Below the pieces are notes generated by a model. That model was not told the DNA's origin and ran no database searches. It was given only the letters and a program-made list of their open reading frames with translations. Made by a program: the position numbers and the translations under genes. Below are positions 28,466 to 40,385 of a stretch of 64,000 nt of DNA, piece after piece (position 1 is the stretch's first letter; the number at the start of each line of letters is the position of its first letter). Source of the stretch: CAHJXF01 sp038240015. GTDB lineage: Bacteria; Pseudomonadota; Gammaproteobacteria; Burkholderiales; Burkholderiaceae_D. The stretch lies in assembly GCA_038240015.1 (NCBI GenBank), contig JBBSEF010000006.1, positions 16,786 to 80,785 on the forward strand, in the 5' to 3' direction.

Positions 28466-28753
28466 TTATTTGATTGCGAACTTGGTGCGGTCTTTACCGT
28501 CGATCCACTTCGGAGCACGGCCGCGTCCGGTCCAGGTTTCACCGGTTTGCGGATTTTGATATTTCGGCGCGACGGTTCCGCCTGACTTGCGCTTGCGGCG
28601 CGCGGAAATACCAAGATCGGACGCCGAAATTCCATAGTCGCTCATCATGCCGCGAATCTGCGCGACGACAGTGGCGACTTCCTTATCGCGCGCCTGATCG
28701 GCTTGCTTTTGCAGCTTTTCGATCTGCGACTGCAAATCCTTATATGACGCCAT
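28466..28753 (-). CDS. H-NS family nucleoid-associated protein
   Basis: The 95-residue protein has an N-terminal coiled-coil oligomerisation region (about residues 1-45, KDLQSQIEKLQKQADQ) and a C-terminal DNA-binding domain with the signature PQTGETWTGRGRAPKW. Basic RRKRK in the linker is typical of betaproteobacterial H-NS-like proteins (BpH3/MvaT-like role). ATG 28753 has GAGG five bases upstream; a GTG two codons earlier is less likely. It has a clear promoter of its own and would silence AT-rich DNA. Confidence 0.93.
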   Translation of the reverse strand: MASYKDLQSQIEKLQKQADQARDKEVATVVAQIRGMMSDYGISASDLGISARRKRKSGGTVAPKYQNPQTGETWTGRGRAPKWIDGKDRTKFAIK

Positions 28754-28785
28754 ATTCACCTCACATTGTCAGAACCGGGGATTGC

Positions 28786-28813
28786 ATTATATCCCGCATT
28801 GCAAAGATGACAA
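28786..28813 (-). promoter_or_regulatory. Sigma-70 promoter of the H-NS-like gene
   Basis: Read on the - strand, TTGTCA (28808-28813) and a perfect TATAAT (28786-28791) are separated by 16 bases. They end about 32 bases before the ATG of the H-NS-like gene. The surroundings are AT-rich compared with the window. Confidence 0.65.
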
Positions 28814-28875
28814 TATCCGTCAAATGGAATTGATCGCCCCATGTTTAGCCGGCGCGAATTCAAGTCGCCGGTTCC

Positions 28876-30105
28876 CTATATCACTGCCAATCTCTCGAGT
28901 GCGCGCGCTAATGTTTCTTCTTTCTTTCCGAAGCAGAATCGGATGAGATGCGGGCTAAGGCACGCATCACGCGACGCGCCGGGCGCCGATGCGGGCGCCG
29001 ATGCGAGCGGTGATTCGTGAAATGCTGAAAGCGGAATGGCGGCAACGCCGATCTCGGACGTGAGCCACCGACAGAAATCCGATGCCGTAAGGTCGTTGCG
29101 GACCGCGCTGAAATCGATCGTCTGGAAATAAGTCCCTTCCGACGGAAGCATTTTGAATCGTGTGTTTGCGAGCCCTTCGCGAAAGAAGTCGCGCTTGGCC
29201 TGATAAAACGCGGGAAGCCCGAGATACGGGGAAGGATCGTCCAGATATTCGGCAATAGCGACCTGCATCGGCGTATTGACGGTGAAGACATTGAACTGGT
29301 GAACCTTGCGGAATTCATCGCTCAGTACGCGAGGCGCAGCGGCATAACCGACTTTCCATCCAGTGACGTGGAATGTCTTTCCGAAACTCGAAACGACGAT
29401 GCTGCGTTCTGCAAGAGCCGGATAGCGCGATGCGCTTTCATGTCGTTGGCCGTCGAAGACCATGTGTTCGTAGACTTCGTCGGAAATAACGTAAAGCGAG
29501 TGTCGCGTGACGATGTCTTCGAGAGCACGCAGATCGGTCTCCCGCATCGTCATCCCGGTGGGATTATGCGGAGAATTGACGAGAATCAATCGGGTCTTTG
29601 CATTCACGGCACCGCGGACCTCGTCCCATGGAATCGTGAATCGCGATTCGGATTCGGATTCGGATTCCGTGGATATCTGCGACGGCGCGCGCATCTGGAC
29701 AATCACCGGCGTGCCGCCCGCGAGAATGATCGACGGCACATAGCTGTCGTACGCCGGCTCGATCACGATCACCTCGTCGCCCGGATGAATCAACGCGAAT
29801 ATCGCGGTCAATAGCGCCTGGGTTGCGCCTGCGGTCACCGTGATTTCGGTTTCGGGATCGTATCGATGTCCGTATATCGACGCGATCTTGTCGGCAATCG
29901 CTACCCGCAATCGAGGCCATCCCGCCATCGGCGGATATTGGTTATGTCCCGACCGCATCGCACGCGTGACCGCATCGACGAGCGCCGGGTCGCAATCGAA
30001 ATCGGGAAATCCCTGGCCGAGGTTGACGGCGTGATGCCGAACCGCCAATGCCGACATGACGGTGAATATCGTGGTACCGACCTGCGGTAGACGGCTGGTG
30101 ATCAT
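28876..30105 (-). CDS. PLP-dependent class I/II aminotransferase (methionine aminotransferase-like)
   Basis: The 409-residue protein belongs to fold-type I aminotransferases. Visible are GQGFPDF at residues 30-36, NSPHNPTG at 177-184, SDEVYEH at 208-214 and the Schiff-base lysine K243 in SSFGKTFHVTGWKVGY. The pattern resembles YbdL-type methionine/kynurenine aminotransferases. Residues 147-155 are SESESESES, coded by tandem GATTCG hexamers, an insertion unlike the family and probably on a surface loop. ATG 30105 gives the normal N-terminus. Confidence 0.9.
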   Translation of the reverse strand: MITSRLPQVGTTIFTVMSALAVRHHAVNLGQGFPDFDCDPALVDAVTRAMRSGHNQYPPMAGWPRLRVAIADKIASIYGHRYDPETEITVTAGATQALLTAIFALIHPGDEVIVIEPAYDSYVPSIILAGGTPVIVQMRAPSQISTESESESESRFTIPWDEVRGAVNAKTRLILVNSPHNPTGMTMRETDLRALEDIVTRHSLYVISDEVYEHMVFDGQRHESASRYPALAERSIVVSSFGKTFHVTGWKVGYAAAPRVLSDEFRKVHQFNVFTVNTPMQVAIAEYLDDPSPYLGLPAFYQAKRDFFREGLANTRFKMLPSEGTYFQTIDFSAVRNDLTASDFCRWLTSEIGVAAIPLSAFHESPLASAPASAPGASRDACLSPHLIRFCFGKKEETLARALERLAVI

Positions 30106-30225
30106 GATGGAAAGTGACGATGCGAGTCGATTATATCGACCACCGATGTTCACTCTGCGATTTGCCGATCGCGTCTTCGGTCGCTATCGTGCCGACTCCA
30201 TTCAACCATCGATGATTCGAACCCC

Positions 30226-31395
30226 ATGATTCGCATCAGCAGCAACTTTGATTCCGGCGCGATCGAGCTCTCATCGCTTGCCATCGGCGATATCGACGAG
30301 AGCATTGAAACCCGCATCGATTTGAATATCCGACGCGACAGCCATCAGGACTTCACGCAGTGGTTTCATTTTCGATTGCAGGGTGCGCGCGATCGGTCAT
30401 GCGTGATTCGATTTCTCAATGCGGGGCAATGCACGTATGCGTCGGGGTGGGAGGGTTATCGCGCCGTCGCATCGTACGACCGCGAGCAATGGTTTCGCGT
30501 ACCGACTTCCTATCTCGACGGCGTGATGACGGTCGCGTTCACTCCCGAACGCGACAGCGTCTATCTCGCGTATTTCGAACCTTATGGCTGGGAGCGGCAC
30601 CTCGCGCTGCTGGGTCGTGCCGAGGCTTCGCCCCGGGTTCGCTTGATCGGTCTCGGGCAGACGATCGAGGGTCGCGACATCGATTGCATCGACATCGCCG
30701 AAGGTCCGCACGTCGAAGCGCCTAGCGCGGCCAGGAAGCAGGTCTGGGTGATCGCACGTCAACATCCCGGGGAAACGATGGCCGAATGGTTCGTCGAAGG
30801 ACTCGCCCTGCGCTTGATCGACGACAGCGATCCGGTCGCTCGCGCAGTACTTGCATTGGCGGACTTTCACATCGTGCCCAACATGAATCCCGACGGGAGC
30901 GCGCGCGGCAACCTGCGCACCAGCGCGAGCGGAGCGAATCTGAACCGCGAGTGGCTGGAGCCTTCGATGGAACGCAGCCCGGAAGTCTTTCTGGTGCGCC
31001 GGCGCATGGAAGAAACCGGCGTCGATCTCTTCATCGACGCGCATGGCGACGAGGCCTTGCCCTACGTGTTCGTCGCCGGCAGCGAGATGCTCCCTGACTT
31101 CACCGAGCGGCAACGCGACGAGCAGGCCGCTTTCATCGCGGCGTTCAAAGCGGCCAGTCCGGACTTTCAGGATCGTTTCGGATACTCGGCCAACAAGTAT
31201 TCGAGCGATGCCTTGAAGCTCGCATCGAAGTGGGTCGGCCATCGCTTCGGATGCCTGTCGCTCACCCTCGAGATGCCGTTCAAGGACAACGCGGATGCGC
31301 CCGATGAACGCGTGGGATGGAATGGCGCGCGCAGCAAGCGCCTGGGGGAAGCGATCCTGTTGCCGATGCTCGCGAATTTGAAGAGGGCTGTTTAA
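30226..31395 (+). CDS. M14-type cytosolic carboxypeptidase
   Basis: The 389-residue protein has an N-terminal beta-rich domain (about 1-130) as in cytosolic carboxypeptidases, then the zinc motif RQHPGETMAEW near residue 180, NMNPDGSARGN, and DAHGDE. Such enzymes remove C-terminal residues from proteins or peptides. The lack of a signal sequence fits the cytoplasm. It is divergent from the aminotransferase gene and convergent with the ABC binding protein gene, so it is a single-gene unit. Confidence 0.87.
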   Translation: MIRISSNFDSGAIELSSLAIGDIDESIETRIDLNIRRDSHQDFTQWFHFRLQGARDRSCVIRFLNAGQCTYASGWEGYRAVASYDREQWFRVPTSYLDGVMTVAFTPERDSVYLAYFEPYGWERHLALLGRAEASPRVRLIGLGQTIEGRDIDCIDIAEGPHVEAPSAARKQVWVIARQHPGETMAEWFVEGLALRLIDDSDPVARAVLALADFHIVPNMNPDGSARGNLRTSASGANLNREWLEPSMERSPEVFLVRRRMEETGVDLFIDAHGDEALPYVFVAGSEMLPDFTERQRDEQAAFIAAFKAASPDFQDRFGYSANKYSSDALKLASKWVGHRFGCLSLTLEMPFKDNADAPDERVGWNGARSKRLGEAILLPMLANLKRAV

Positions 31396-31411
31396 GGTGA
31401 CTGATGCGTGC

Positions 31412-32995
31412 TCACTGCTTCGTGAACTGAAACGCGAACGTGAATTGATCGACTCTTCCCGGATACGAGATGCCTTTCTTCATCGCCCAGCTCACGATCT
31501 CGTGATGCATGGGAATCACCGGATGGTCCTTCAACGCGAGTGCAGCGATCGCCTTGGCCGATTCTTCGCGTGCCTTGTCGTCGAACAATGTGAAGTCGTG
31601 CTCGAGCTGCCTGTCCACTTCGGGATTGCTGTAGCGCCCGAAGTTCCACGCGCCGTAGCCCTTCTTGTCGTCGACGGTGCCGAGATGGTTCTTGATCGTG
31701 TTGTCGCCCAGAGTTGAGCCCCACCCCACCAGCGCCATCGTGTATTCGCCGGCGCGCGCATGCGGCAGATAACTGGCCCACGGCTGGGTCTCGACGCGGG
31801 TGGCGATGCCGACGCGCGAGAGCAGGGCGGCCACGGTCTCGGCGATGCGCGAGTCGTTGACGTAGCGATTGTTGGGCGCGTGTATCGTCAGCGTGAAGCC
31901 ATCGGGATAGCCTGCATCGGCAAGCAGCTTCTTCGCACCCGCCGCATCGTAGGGCTCGACCAAAATGGTCGGGTTGTGGCCGAAGATGCCGGGCGACACG
32001 AGGTTGGATGCGGGCACAGCAAGGCCTTCCATCACGCGCGAAACGATCGCGTCGCGATTGATCGCCTTCGACACCGCGAGCCGCACGCGCGTGTCCTTGA
32101 ACGGATTTTTGGGGAGCGGCTTGCCCGCCCTGTCGGTCGCGAAAGGCGTCACGTCGCGGTACTGGTCCATGTGCCAGAAGATCGTGCGCCACGAGGTCTG
32201 CTTGTCGATCTTGAAGCGCGCATCGGACGCGAGCTTCGCGACATCGGCTGTCGGCACGTTCTCGATCGCATCGACGTCGCCTGACAGCAGCGCAGCGATG
32301 CGCGCGGCGTCGTTGGACAGCATGCGAAACGTGACCTTGTCCCACACGGGCTTGCTTCCCCACCAGCCGTCGTTGCGCACGAGCTCGACGCGATCGCCGC
32401 GCTTGAACGACACGAGCTTGTAGGGCCCGGTCCCGATCGCGGCGCGACCCGAATCGAAGTCCGCATTCGCGCCCGCAGCCGCAGTCGCTTTCTTCGAGAC
32501 GATGAAGATCGAGTTGAGGTCGTATGGCACCAGCACATGAGGCGCCGAGGTCTTGATGCGCACCGTGGCCTTGTCGACGGCGACGACTTCCACGATAGGC
32601 CGCACGAAACTCGCGAACGATGCGGGGCTGCCCTGCAAGCTCTTGGGCCGCTCGATCGAGAACACCACGTCGTCGGCGGTCAGGTCGCTGCCGTCGTGAA
32701 ACTTCACGTTGGGCCGCAGCTTGAACTCCCACGTGAGCGGATCGACGGCGCGCCAACTCGTTGCCAGGCCGGGGATCAATCGGCCGTTGCGATCGGTGAG
32801 TGTGAGCGGCTCGAAGATGTGGTTGGCCAGCGAGACGTTGGGTCCCGAATTGTTCCAGTGCGGATCGATGGACGTCACGTCGGACGACAGGCCGATCGTC
32901 AGCGGCTCGGCATGCGTGGCTGGTGTGACGATCAACGCGAGCACTGCCGCGCTTGCGCAGAGCAAGCCGCGAAACGAGAGGGATGAAAAGGACAT
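31412..32995 (-). CDS. ABC transporter substrate-binding protein, peptide/nickel family (SBP family 5)
   Basis: The 527-residue protein begins with a signal peptide (about 1-29, ending THAEP) and has the family 5 pattern DVTSIDPHWNNSG, YEPLT-like segment and WEFKLRPNVKFHDG. It should bind oligopeptides or similar solutes in the periplasm. No permease or ATPase gene is next to it, so its transporter must be elsewhere. It lies 15 bases downstream of the MFS pump gene and may be read from the same transcript. Confidence 0.9.
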   Translation of the reverse strand: MSFSSLSFRGLLCASAAVLALIVTPATHAEPLTIGLSSDVTSIDPHWNNSGPNVSLANHIFEPLTLTDRNGRLIPGLATSWRAVDPLTWEFKLRPNVKFHDGSDLTADDVVFSIERPKSLQGSPASFASFVRPIVEVVAVDKATVRIKTSAPHVLVPYDLNSIFIVSKKATAAAGANADFDSGRAAIGTGPYKLVSFKRGDRVELVRNDGWWGSKPVWDKVTFRMLSNDAARIAALLSGDVDAIENVPTADVAKLASDARFKIDKQTSWRTIFWHMDQYRDVTPFATDRAGKPLPKNPFKDTRVRLAVSKAINRDAIVSRVMEGLAVPASNLVSPGIFGHNPTILVEPYDAAGAKKLLADAGYPDGFTLTIHAPNNRYVNDSRIAETVAALLSRVGIATRVETQPWASYLPHARAGEYTMALVGWGSTLGDNTIKNHLGTVDDKKGYGAWNFGRYSNPEVDRQLEHDFTLFDDKAREESAKAIAALALKDHPVIPMHHEIVSWAMKKGISYPGRVDQFTFAFQFTKQ

Positions 32996-33010
32996 GGCTG
33001 TTCTCCAGAG

Positions 33011-34621
33011 TCAGCGCTTCTCGGCGCCGCCGAGATGATTATCGGGTACACGCAATGCGAAGAAAAAGGCCAGCGTCGAAATCGCCGCGGCGATGAAGAA
33101 GATGCGGCGAAACGCGGCGTCGGCTTCGCGTGCGGTCGCGCCCGTGACCACCGGTGCTTCGCGCGCCGACGCTGCCGCGGTTTCGCCGAGACGAGGAAGG
33201 GCGGGGCGCGAAGAGTCACCGTGCATCTCCCCACGCATCGATGCGAGCAGGACCGCGGAAAGGACAGCGACGCCGATCGCGCCGCCGAGCGAACGAAAGA
33301 ACGCCGAGCCCGCGGTCGCAACGCCGAGCTGGTGGCGCGGGACCGCGTTCTGAATGGCAACGAGAGATGAGGGCAACACGACGCCGATCGACAGGCCGAC
33401 CACCGACATCAACACGCCGGTCATGGTCACATGAGTCGGCGAGACGAACGCGAGACCCGACAGGCCGATCGGAATGCCGGCCGTGCCGATCAACTGCAAA
33501 GGCTTGTGGCGGCCCGTCTTGAGCATGACGCGGCCGCCGATGAAGGCGCCCAGCGGGATCATGAAGGTCAGCGGAAGCAGCCGCCACGCCGCGTCGTCGG
33601 CGGTCGCACCGGCGACCATCTGAAAGCGCAACGGCGACAACGACGCGAGCGCGACGAGCTGGAAGAAGCAAACGAACACGATGCCGCAGCACGCGGCCAC
33701 GAGCGGAATGCGAAACAGGTTGAGCGGAATGATCGGCTCTGGTGTGCGCGTCTCGTGGACTACGCAGATGCCCAGAACGATGAAGCCCGCGGCGAAGAGC
33801 TCGAGATTGTGGATGTCGTTCCACGCGATGCCCTGGCCGATGCGCGAGATCGGCAGCAGCAGCGCGGTGAGACCGATCACGAGCAAGCCCGCGCCGAGGT
33901 AGTCGATGCGTCGCCTCACGCCGGGGATAGCCAGATGCGCGAGCGCGCGACGCGACACCAGAAAGGCCGCCGCGCCGAGCGGCAGGTTGATCCAGAAGAT
34001 CCATCGCCACGAGAGGTAATGCGTGAAGAGGCCGCCGACCACCGGCCCCGCGACGCTCGCGACCGCGAACACGCCGCTGATGTAACCCTGATAGCGGCCG
34101 CGTTCGCGCAGCGGCACCACGTCGGCGATGATGGTCTGCGCGATCGAGATCAGGCCGCCTCCGCCGATCCCTTGCACGACCCGCGCAGCAATCAGTTGCG
34201 GCATCGTCTGCGCGAGCGCGCATGCGATCGACGCGATCAGGAACACGATGATCGCGATCGACAGCAGCATGCGGCGTCCGAACAGATCGCCGAGCTTGCC
34301 GTAGATCGGCGTGACCACCGTCGCTGCCACCAGATAACCCGACACGACCCACGCGATCAGCGAGAAGCCGGCGAGCTGCTGCGCCATGCGCGGAAGGGCG
34401 ACAGCGACGATGGTTTGATCGAGCGCGCCGAGAAAGATCGCCAGCATCAGGCCGATGATGATGCTGCGCGTCTGCGCGTGCGAGAGCAGAGGCGGCGATG
34501 ACGATGGCGATGCCGCCGACGCAGTCGCTGACGTGGACGATACCGCTGCGAGCGTTGCCGAGGAAGAGAGCGTCGCGCGATCGCGCGATGGTGGGCGCGT
34601 GTCGGGGGACGGCGCGCTCAA
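33011..34621 (-). CDS. MFS efflux transporter, DHA2 family (14 TM)
   Basis: About 500 residues from the first helix onward show the DHA2 pattern: GALDQTIVAVALPRM in helix 1, the motif PIYGKLGDLFGRR after helix 2 and many hydrophobic helices, giving 14 in all. Such pumps export drugs or other toxic compounds using the proton gradient. The N-terminus is uncertain: TTG 34621 overlaps the stop of the DUF2863 gene (TTGA) and would add a Ser/Ala-rich tail of about 35 residues, while the first in-frame ATG falls inside helix 1. The first choice is preferred. Confidence 0.87.
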   Translation of the reverse strand: MSAPSPDTRPPSRDRATLSSSATLAAVSSTSATASAASPSSSPPLLSHAQTRSIIIGLMLAIFLGALDQTIVAVALPRMAQQLAGFSLIAWVVSGYLVAATVVTPIYGKLGDLFGRRMLLSIAIIVFLIASIACALAQTMPQLIAARVVQGIGGGGLISIAQTIIADVVPLRERGRYQGYISGVFAVASVAGPVVGGLFTHYLSWRWIFWINLPLGAAAFLVSRRALAHLAIPGVRRRIDYLGAGLLVIGLTALLLPISRIGQGIAWNDIHNLELFAAGFIVLGICVVHETRTPEPIIPLNLFRIPLVAACCGIVFVCFFQLVALASLSPLRFQMVAGATADDAAWRLLPLTFMIPLGAFIGGRVMLKTGRHKPLQLIGTAGIPIGLSGLAFVSPTHVTMTGVLMSVVGLSIGVVLPSSLVAIQNAVPRHQLGVATAGSAFFRSLGGAIGVAVLSAVLLASMRGEMHGDSSRPALPRLGETAAASAREAPVVTGATAREADAAFRRIFFIAAAISTLAFFFALRVPDNHLGGAEKR

Positions 34622-35832
34622 TGCAGATGCGCCCGGGGCGCTTCGGTTTCCTCGGGTAGTTCGGCGTGTACGAGGTCTCCCACCGGATCGGCGAACAGCG
34701 GCGCGCCGCAGTCGTCGCAGAATTCGAGCGGAAAGCCCTGCTCGAGCGTGACGATGTCGGTCACGCCGTTCTCGCGCAACAGGGCTGAGAGTTGCTCTTC
34801 GGGCCCATCGGTCTCGGGTCCTTCCTCGCGGCCGAACAGCGGCCACACGACGCCGTGCACGACGTCGGGATTGTGCGTGAGCGTGAAGCCGACGCGATAT
34901 TCCTCGGGCCTTTCATTGCCGAAGGCCGCGATCACCGCGCGCAATTGCGACGCCTTCACTTCGAGCGCGCCTTCGAGGAACGCGAGCGCGGCGCGGATCG
35001 CATACGGTCGGATCGCGCGGTCCGATTCGCGCGAGGCGACGTGGTAGCCGTCGGGGATCAGCAGATCGAGGACGCAACCCGGCATCAGGCTCGTCACGTT
35101 CGGCAGACCTTGATCGCGCCAGCGCTCGAGCGCGTGTTCGCGGCTGAACTCGCGCCGTTCGACGCCGCGCGCCTCCGGGTTCTCTTGCCAGCGGAACAAG
35201 GGCTGCTCGGGCCTCGCGATGAAGGCCGCGAGCAGATACCGCGTGTCGGCCAAGAGCGGCGCGGTCTCGGGCATGCGCTTGGCCGCGGCCTTTCGCGTCT
35301 CCTGCTCGAGCGCACGCAGCGCGAGCGAACGCGTCAGCGCGCGCACCTCTGAGAAGTCGCGCGGCAATTGATCGATCGAATAGAGATAGGGGGCGAGCGC
35401 GACTCGCGTGTCGCTCGCCGCGCAATGCGCGCGCAGTTGAGTCTCGAGCGCGAGAGCCGCGTCGGTCTTGATCGGCCCCGAAGGAACTGAGTAGCGCGAC
35501 CACGCGAGGATGGGCGCCGCGACCAACAGGGCCTGCCACGGCTCGCCGTCGATCTCGATGGTCGCGGTCTCGCAGCGCGTCTCCGCGATCTCGATCAGCG
35601 CATCGAAACCCGCGGGCAGGGTCGCGTCGAGATGATCGAGCGCCGCATCGATCGCCGCGTCGGCGCCGTGGTCGAGCAGGCGCTCGACATCGCGCGCCAG
35701 GAATTCATCCCAGTAGTCGTCCTCGATGCGGCTCCCCGACGTCGACAGGCTTTGGGCGAACGACACCAGCCGCTCCGCGTCACGCGACAGGCGGGGGAGA
35801 GTGGACTTGGTGCGAGGACGTTTAGAGGCCAT
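34618..35832 (-). CDS. DUF2863 family protein
   Basis: The 404-residue acidic protein, starting MASKRPRTKSTLPRLSRDAE, matches the DUF2863 proteins typical of Burkholderiales. It has no signal sequence or membrane helix. The C-terminus contains FCDDCGAPLFADP, a CxxC that could bind a metal. Its function is unknown to me. The stop overlaps the proposed start of the MFS gene, suggesting a common transcript. Confidence 0.82.
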   Translation of the reverse strand: MASKRPRTKSTLPRLSRDAERLVSFAQSLSTSGSRIEDDYWDEFLARDVERLLDHGADAAIDAALDHLDATLPAGFDALIEIAETRCETATIEIDGEPWQALLVAAPILAWSRYSVPSGPIKTDAALALETQLRAHCAASDTRVALAPYLYSIDQLPRDFSEVRALTRSLALRALEQETRKAAAKRMPETAPLLADTRYLLAAFIARPEQPLFRWQENPEARGVERREFSREHALERWRDQGLPNVTSLMPGCVLDLLIPDGYHVASRESDRAIRPYAIRAALAFLEGALEVKASQLRAVIAAFGNERPEEYRVGFTLTHNPDVVHGVVWPLFGREEGPETDGPEEQLSALLRENGVTDIVTLEQGFPLEFCDDCGAPLFADPVGDLVHAELPEETEAPRAHLH

Positions 35833-35902
35833 GAGGGGGATCGCGTGGGCCGCGATCGGAAGACGCTTGCTGCGGGGGATATGAAGGATAGCAAATTGAG
35901 CT

Positions 35903-35925
35903 GCCGTCGCCGGGAGGACGACGGC
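35903..35925 (-). terminator. Candidate terminator hairpin after acnA
   Basis: GCCGTCG (35903-35909) and CGACGGC (35919-35925) form a seven-base perfect stem with a nine-base loop, 15 bases downstream of the acnA stop. It has no T-run. A second small hairpin (GATCGCG/CGCGATC, 35839-35857) lies just before the DUF2863 start. Confidence 0.35.
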
Positions 35926-35939
35926 AAGAAAGGCGCCGC

Positions 35940-38660
<2,721 letters not shown>

Positions 38661-38688
38661 GGCTGGCCTTCGATGATGAGAGGGAGCG

Positions 38689-39093
38689 CTAGTGCGCCTT
38701 GGGGACGATGATCTTCAGCCCCTTGAAGTAGTCGCGAAAGAATCCGGCGTCGCGCGTGATCAGTCCGTCGCATTGCATCAGCGCATGCGCACCGACAACG
38801 AAGTCGGGCACAGCGCGGCCACGTCGCCCGCCTCGCTGGCGATAGCGGCGTTGCATCTCTCCTGCGCGCACGGCAGATTTCAATTCGACCGGTGAATACG
38901 CGATGCCCAAATCCGCGAGCACGTCGAAGATTTCGTCGCTGTTGACGAACGAACTGCACACTTCGGCAATGACGATGTCGCAAGCGACCACCGGGCCGGC
39001 CGCGAGCGCAGCCCGCAAAGCGTGGTCCGAGGCTGACGAGTGAGGCTGACCCGACAAGATGTCCATGAGTACAGAGGAGTCGACTGCGATCAT
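38689..39093 (-). CDS. vapC: PIN-domain ribonuclease toxin (VapC family)
   Basis: The 134-residue protein has the PIN-domain acidic residues D5 ([13 protein letters not shown]), E44 (AEVCSSF), D97 ([11 protein letters not shown]) and D115 (ITRDAGFF). VapC toxins cut RNA, often initiator tRNA or rRNA, when the antitoxin is degraded. The antitoxin gene ends 30 bases upstream in the same direction. The pair lies between acnA and a methyltransferase gene, a likely site of gene gain. Confidence 0.9.
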   Translation of the reverse strand: MIAVDSSVLMDILSGQPHSSASDHALRAALAAGPVVACDIVIAEVCSSFVNSDEIFDVLADLGIAYSPVELKSAVRAGEMQRRYRQRGGRRGRAVPDFVVGAHALMQCDGLITRDAGFFRDYFKGLKIIVPKAH

Positions 39094-39123
39094 CGTTCGA
39101 CCGTTGCGCGCCGGCCTGTTTCG

Positions 39124-39372
39124 TCAGAGGTCAACCGGATCGCCGGGCGCGCGCCCACGAATGGCGCGCATCGCTTCGTCGGTATTCTTGAACTCGGGCG
39201 CCAGTTTGAATCGTCCGCGAGCCCGCGAAATGGCGTCGTCAACATGCTTCGACAAAACGATGCGCGAACCCTCGAGTTCGACCCGCAATTGCGTGCCCTT
39301 CGTGAGCCCGAGGGCGTCGCGTACGCTTTTAGGCAGCGTGATCTGCCCGCGTTCGGCAACGGTCGCTTCCAT
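39124..39372 (-). CDS. vapB: AbrB/SpoVT-type antitoxin (VapB family)
   Basis: The 82-residue protein has a swapped-hairpin AbrB domain at its N-terminus (ATVAERGQITLPKSVRDALG) and a C-terminal part that would wrap the toxin. It should neutralise the adjacent PIN toxin and repress the operon. ATG 39372 has GAGGAG seven bases before it; a longer frame upstream has no such site. Confidence 0.9.
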   Translation of the reverse strand: MEATVAERGQITLPKSVRDALGLTKGTQLRVELEGSRIVLSKHVDDAISRARGRFKLAPEFKNTDEAMRAIRGRAPGDPVDL

Positions 39373-39466
39373 GACAGTACTCCTCAAAGACATAAAATCA
39401 CGTACGGTCAATGCATACTAAATTTAGCATACTTTTGGATGCCGCGAAAGTCTTTGTCGCTTTGAT

Positions 39467-40279
39467 TCAATCCAGACTGCAATCGGATGATGGCTGACGC
39501 GACAGAACGCACCGGTTGATCGCATCGAGGTCGTGAGCGATGAACATATTTTCGAACCAGGGCTGGTCGATAAAGACTCTTCCCTTCTTCAAGCCTCGCC
39601 ATCGATCGATTTTGACAAGAGGCGTTGAATCGTTGAATTCCTGAATCGCAAGCAACTCGCCACCAAAGCGGTGATTGAAAATGAAATCAACGTCGTCGAA
39701 ATACATGAAGACGCGTCGAAGCATTTTCTTGTCCGGCAGAGTCAAGATTCGAAGCACGTCGACCGTTGAGGAATACAGGTCGACATCGCAGGCGATGAAA
39801 CCAACCGGCGGGTGTTTCTCCAATACAAAACTTGGAACCGAACTTTTGATATGCCCCAGACGAAGCACGGTCCGCTTTGCTAGTCTCTGCTGCAATTGCG
39901 GAACGTTCATCTTGTAGTCGCTCACCCGCCACTGATCGGGGTGGTCTCGATAGTCGTCAAGGGGTTCAGGCAACCCTTCTCCTGTATCGAACCCGAAGAC
40001 GCGGATAGTGACTCCGGTTTCGCGTTCGACCGCTTCCGCGCAGGTCTGGAGCGCGACCAGTCCATTTCCCCCGGCAACGCCGAATTCAAAAACGGACATC
40101 TCAGACACGTTTTCACGCAGGGCTTGATCGGCGGCGGCCAGCACTCCCGCAAGATAGTGCGGGCGATCCACGGCTCCGTAGCGGTCGACGGTGCGAATGG
40201 ACTTTGCGAAACGCCTCACGAAAAAATAGGCGGCCAAGCGAAATGGCGGCTCTTCGAATATTCGTCGCAGTTTGGACAT
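39467..40279 (-). CDS. Class I SAM-dependent methyltransferase-like protein
   Basis: The 270-residue protein contains SVFEFGVAGGNGLVAL near residue 62, a SAM-binding motif I, then FGFDTGEGLPEP and ACDVDLYSSTVDVL, a pattern seen in TylF/MycF-like sugar O-methyltransferases and related uncharacterised proteins. The substrate is unknown. Base composition looks more AT-rich than its neighbours and the gene has no functional link to the flanking TCA genes, so it may have been acquired. Confidence 0.75.
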   Translation of the reverse strand: MSKLRRIFEEPPFRLAAYFFVRRFAKSIRTVDRYGAVDRPHYLAGVLAAADQALRENVSEMSVFEFGVAGGNGLVALQTCAEAVERETGVTIRVFGFDTGEGLPEPLDDYRDHPDQWRVSDYKMNVPQLQQRLAKRTVLRLGHIKSSVPSFVLEKHPPVGFIACDVDLYSSTVDVLRILTLPDKKMLRRVFMYFDDVDFIFNHRFGGELLAIQEFNDSTPLVKIDRWRGLKKGRVFIDQPWFENMFIAHDLDAINRCVLSRQPSSDCSLD

Positions 40280-40385
40280 CGCTCGTTCCCCTGATCAGTT
40301 CGCACTCTTGAAGCGAACAGGTGCGTACCGATTAACGCATCGATTATTCGATACGGCGATTTGACAGTAGTAAATCAGCGGCTCT

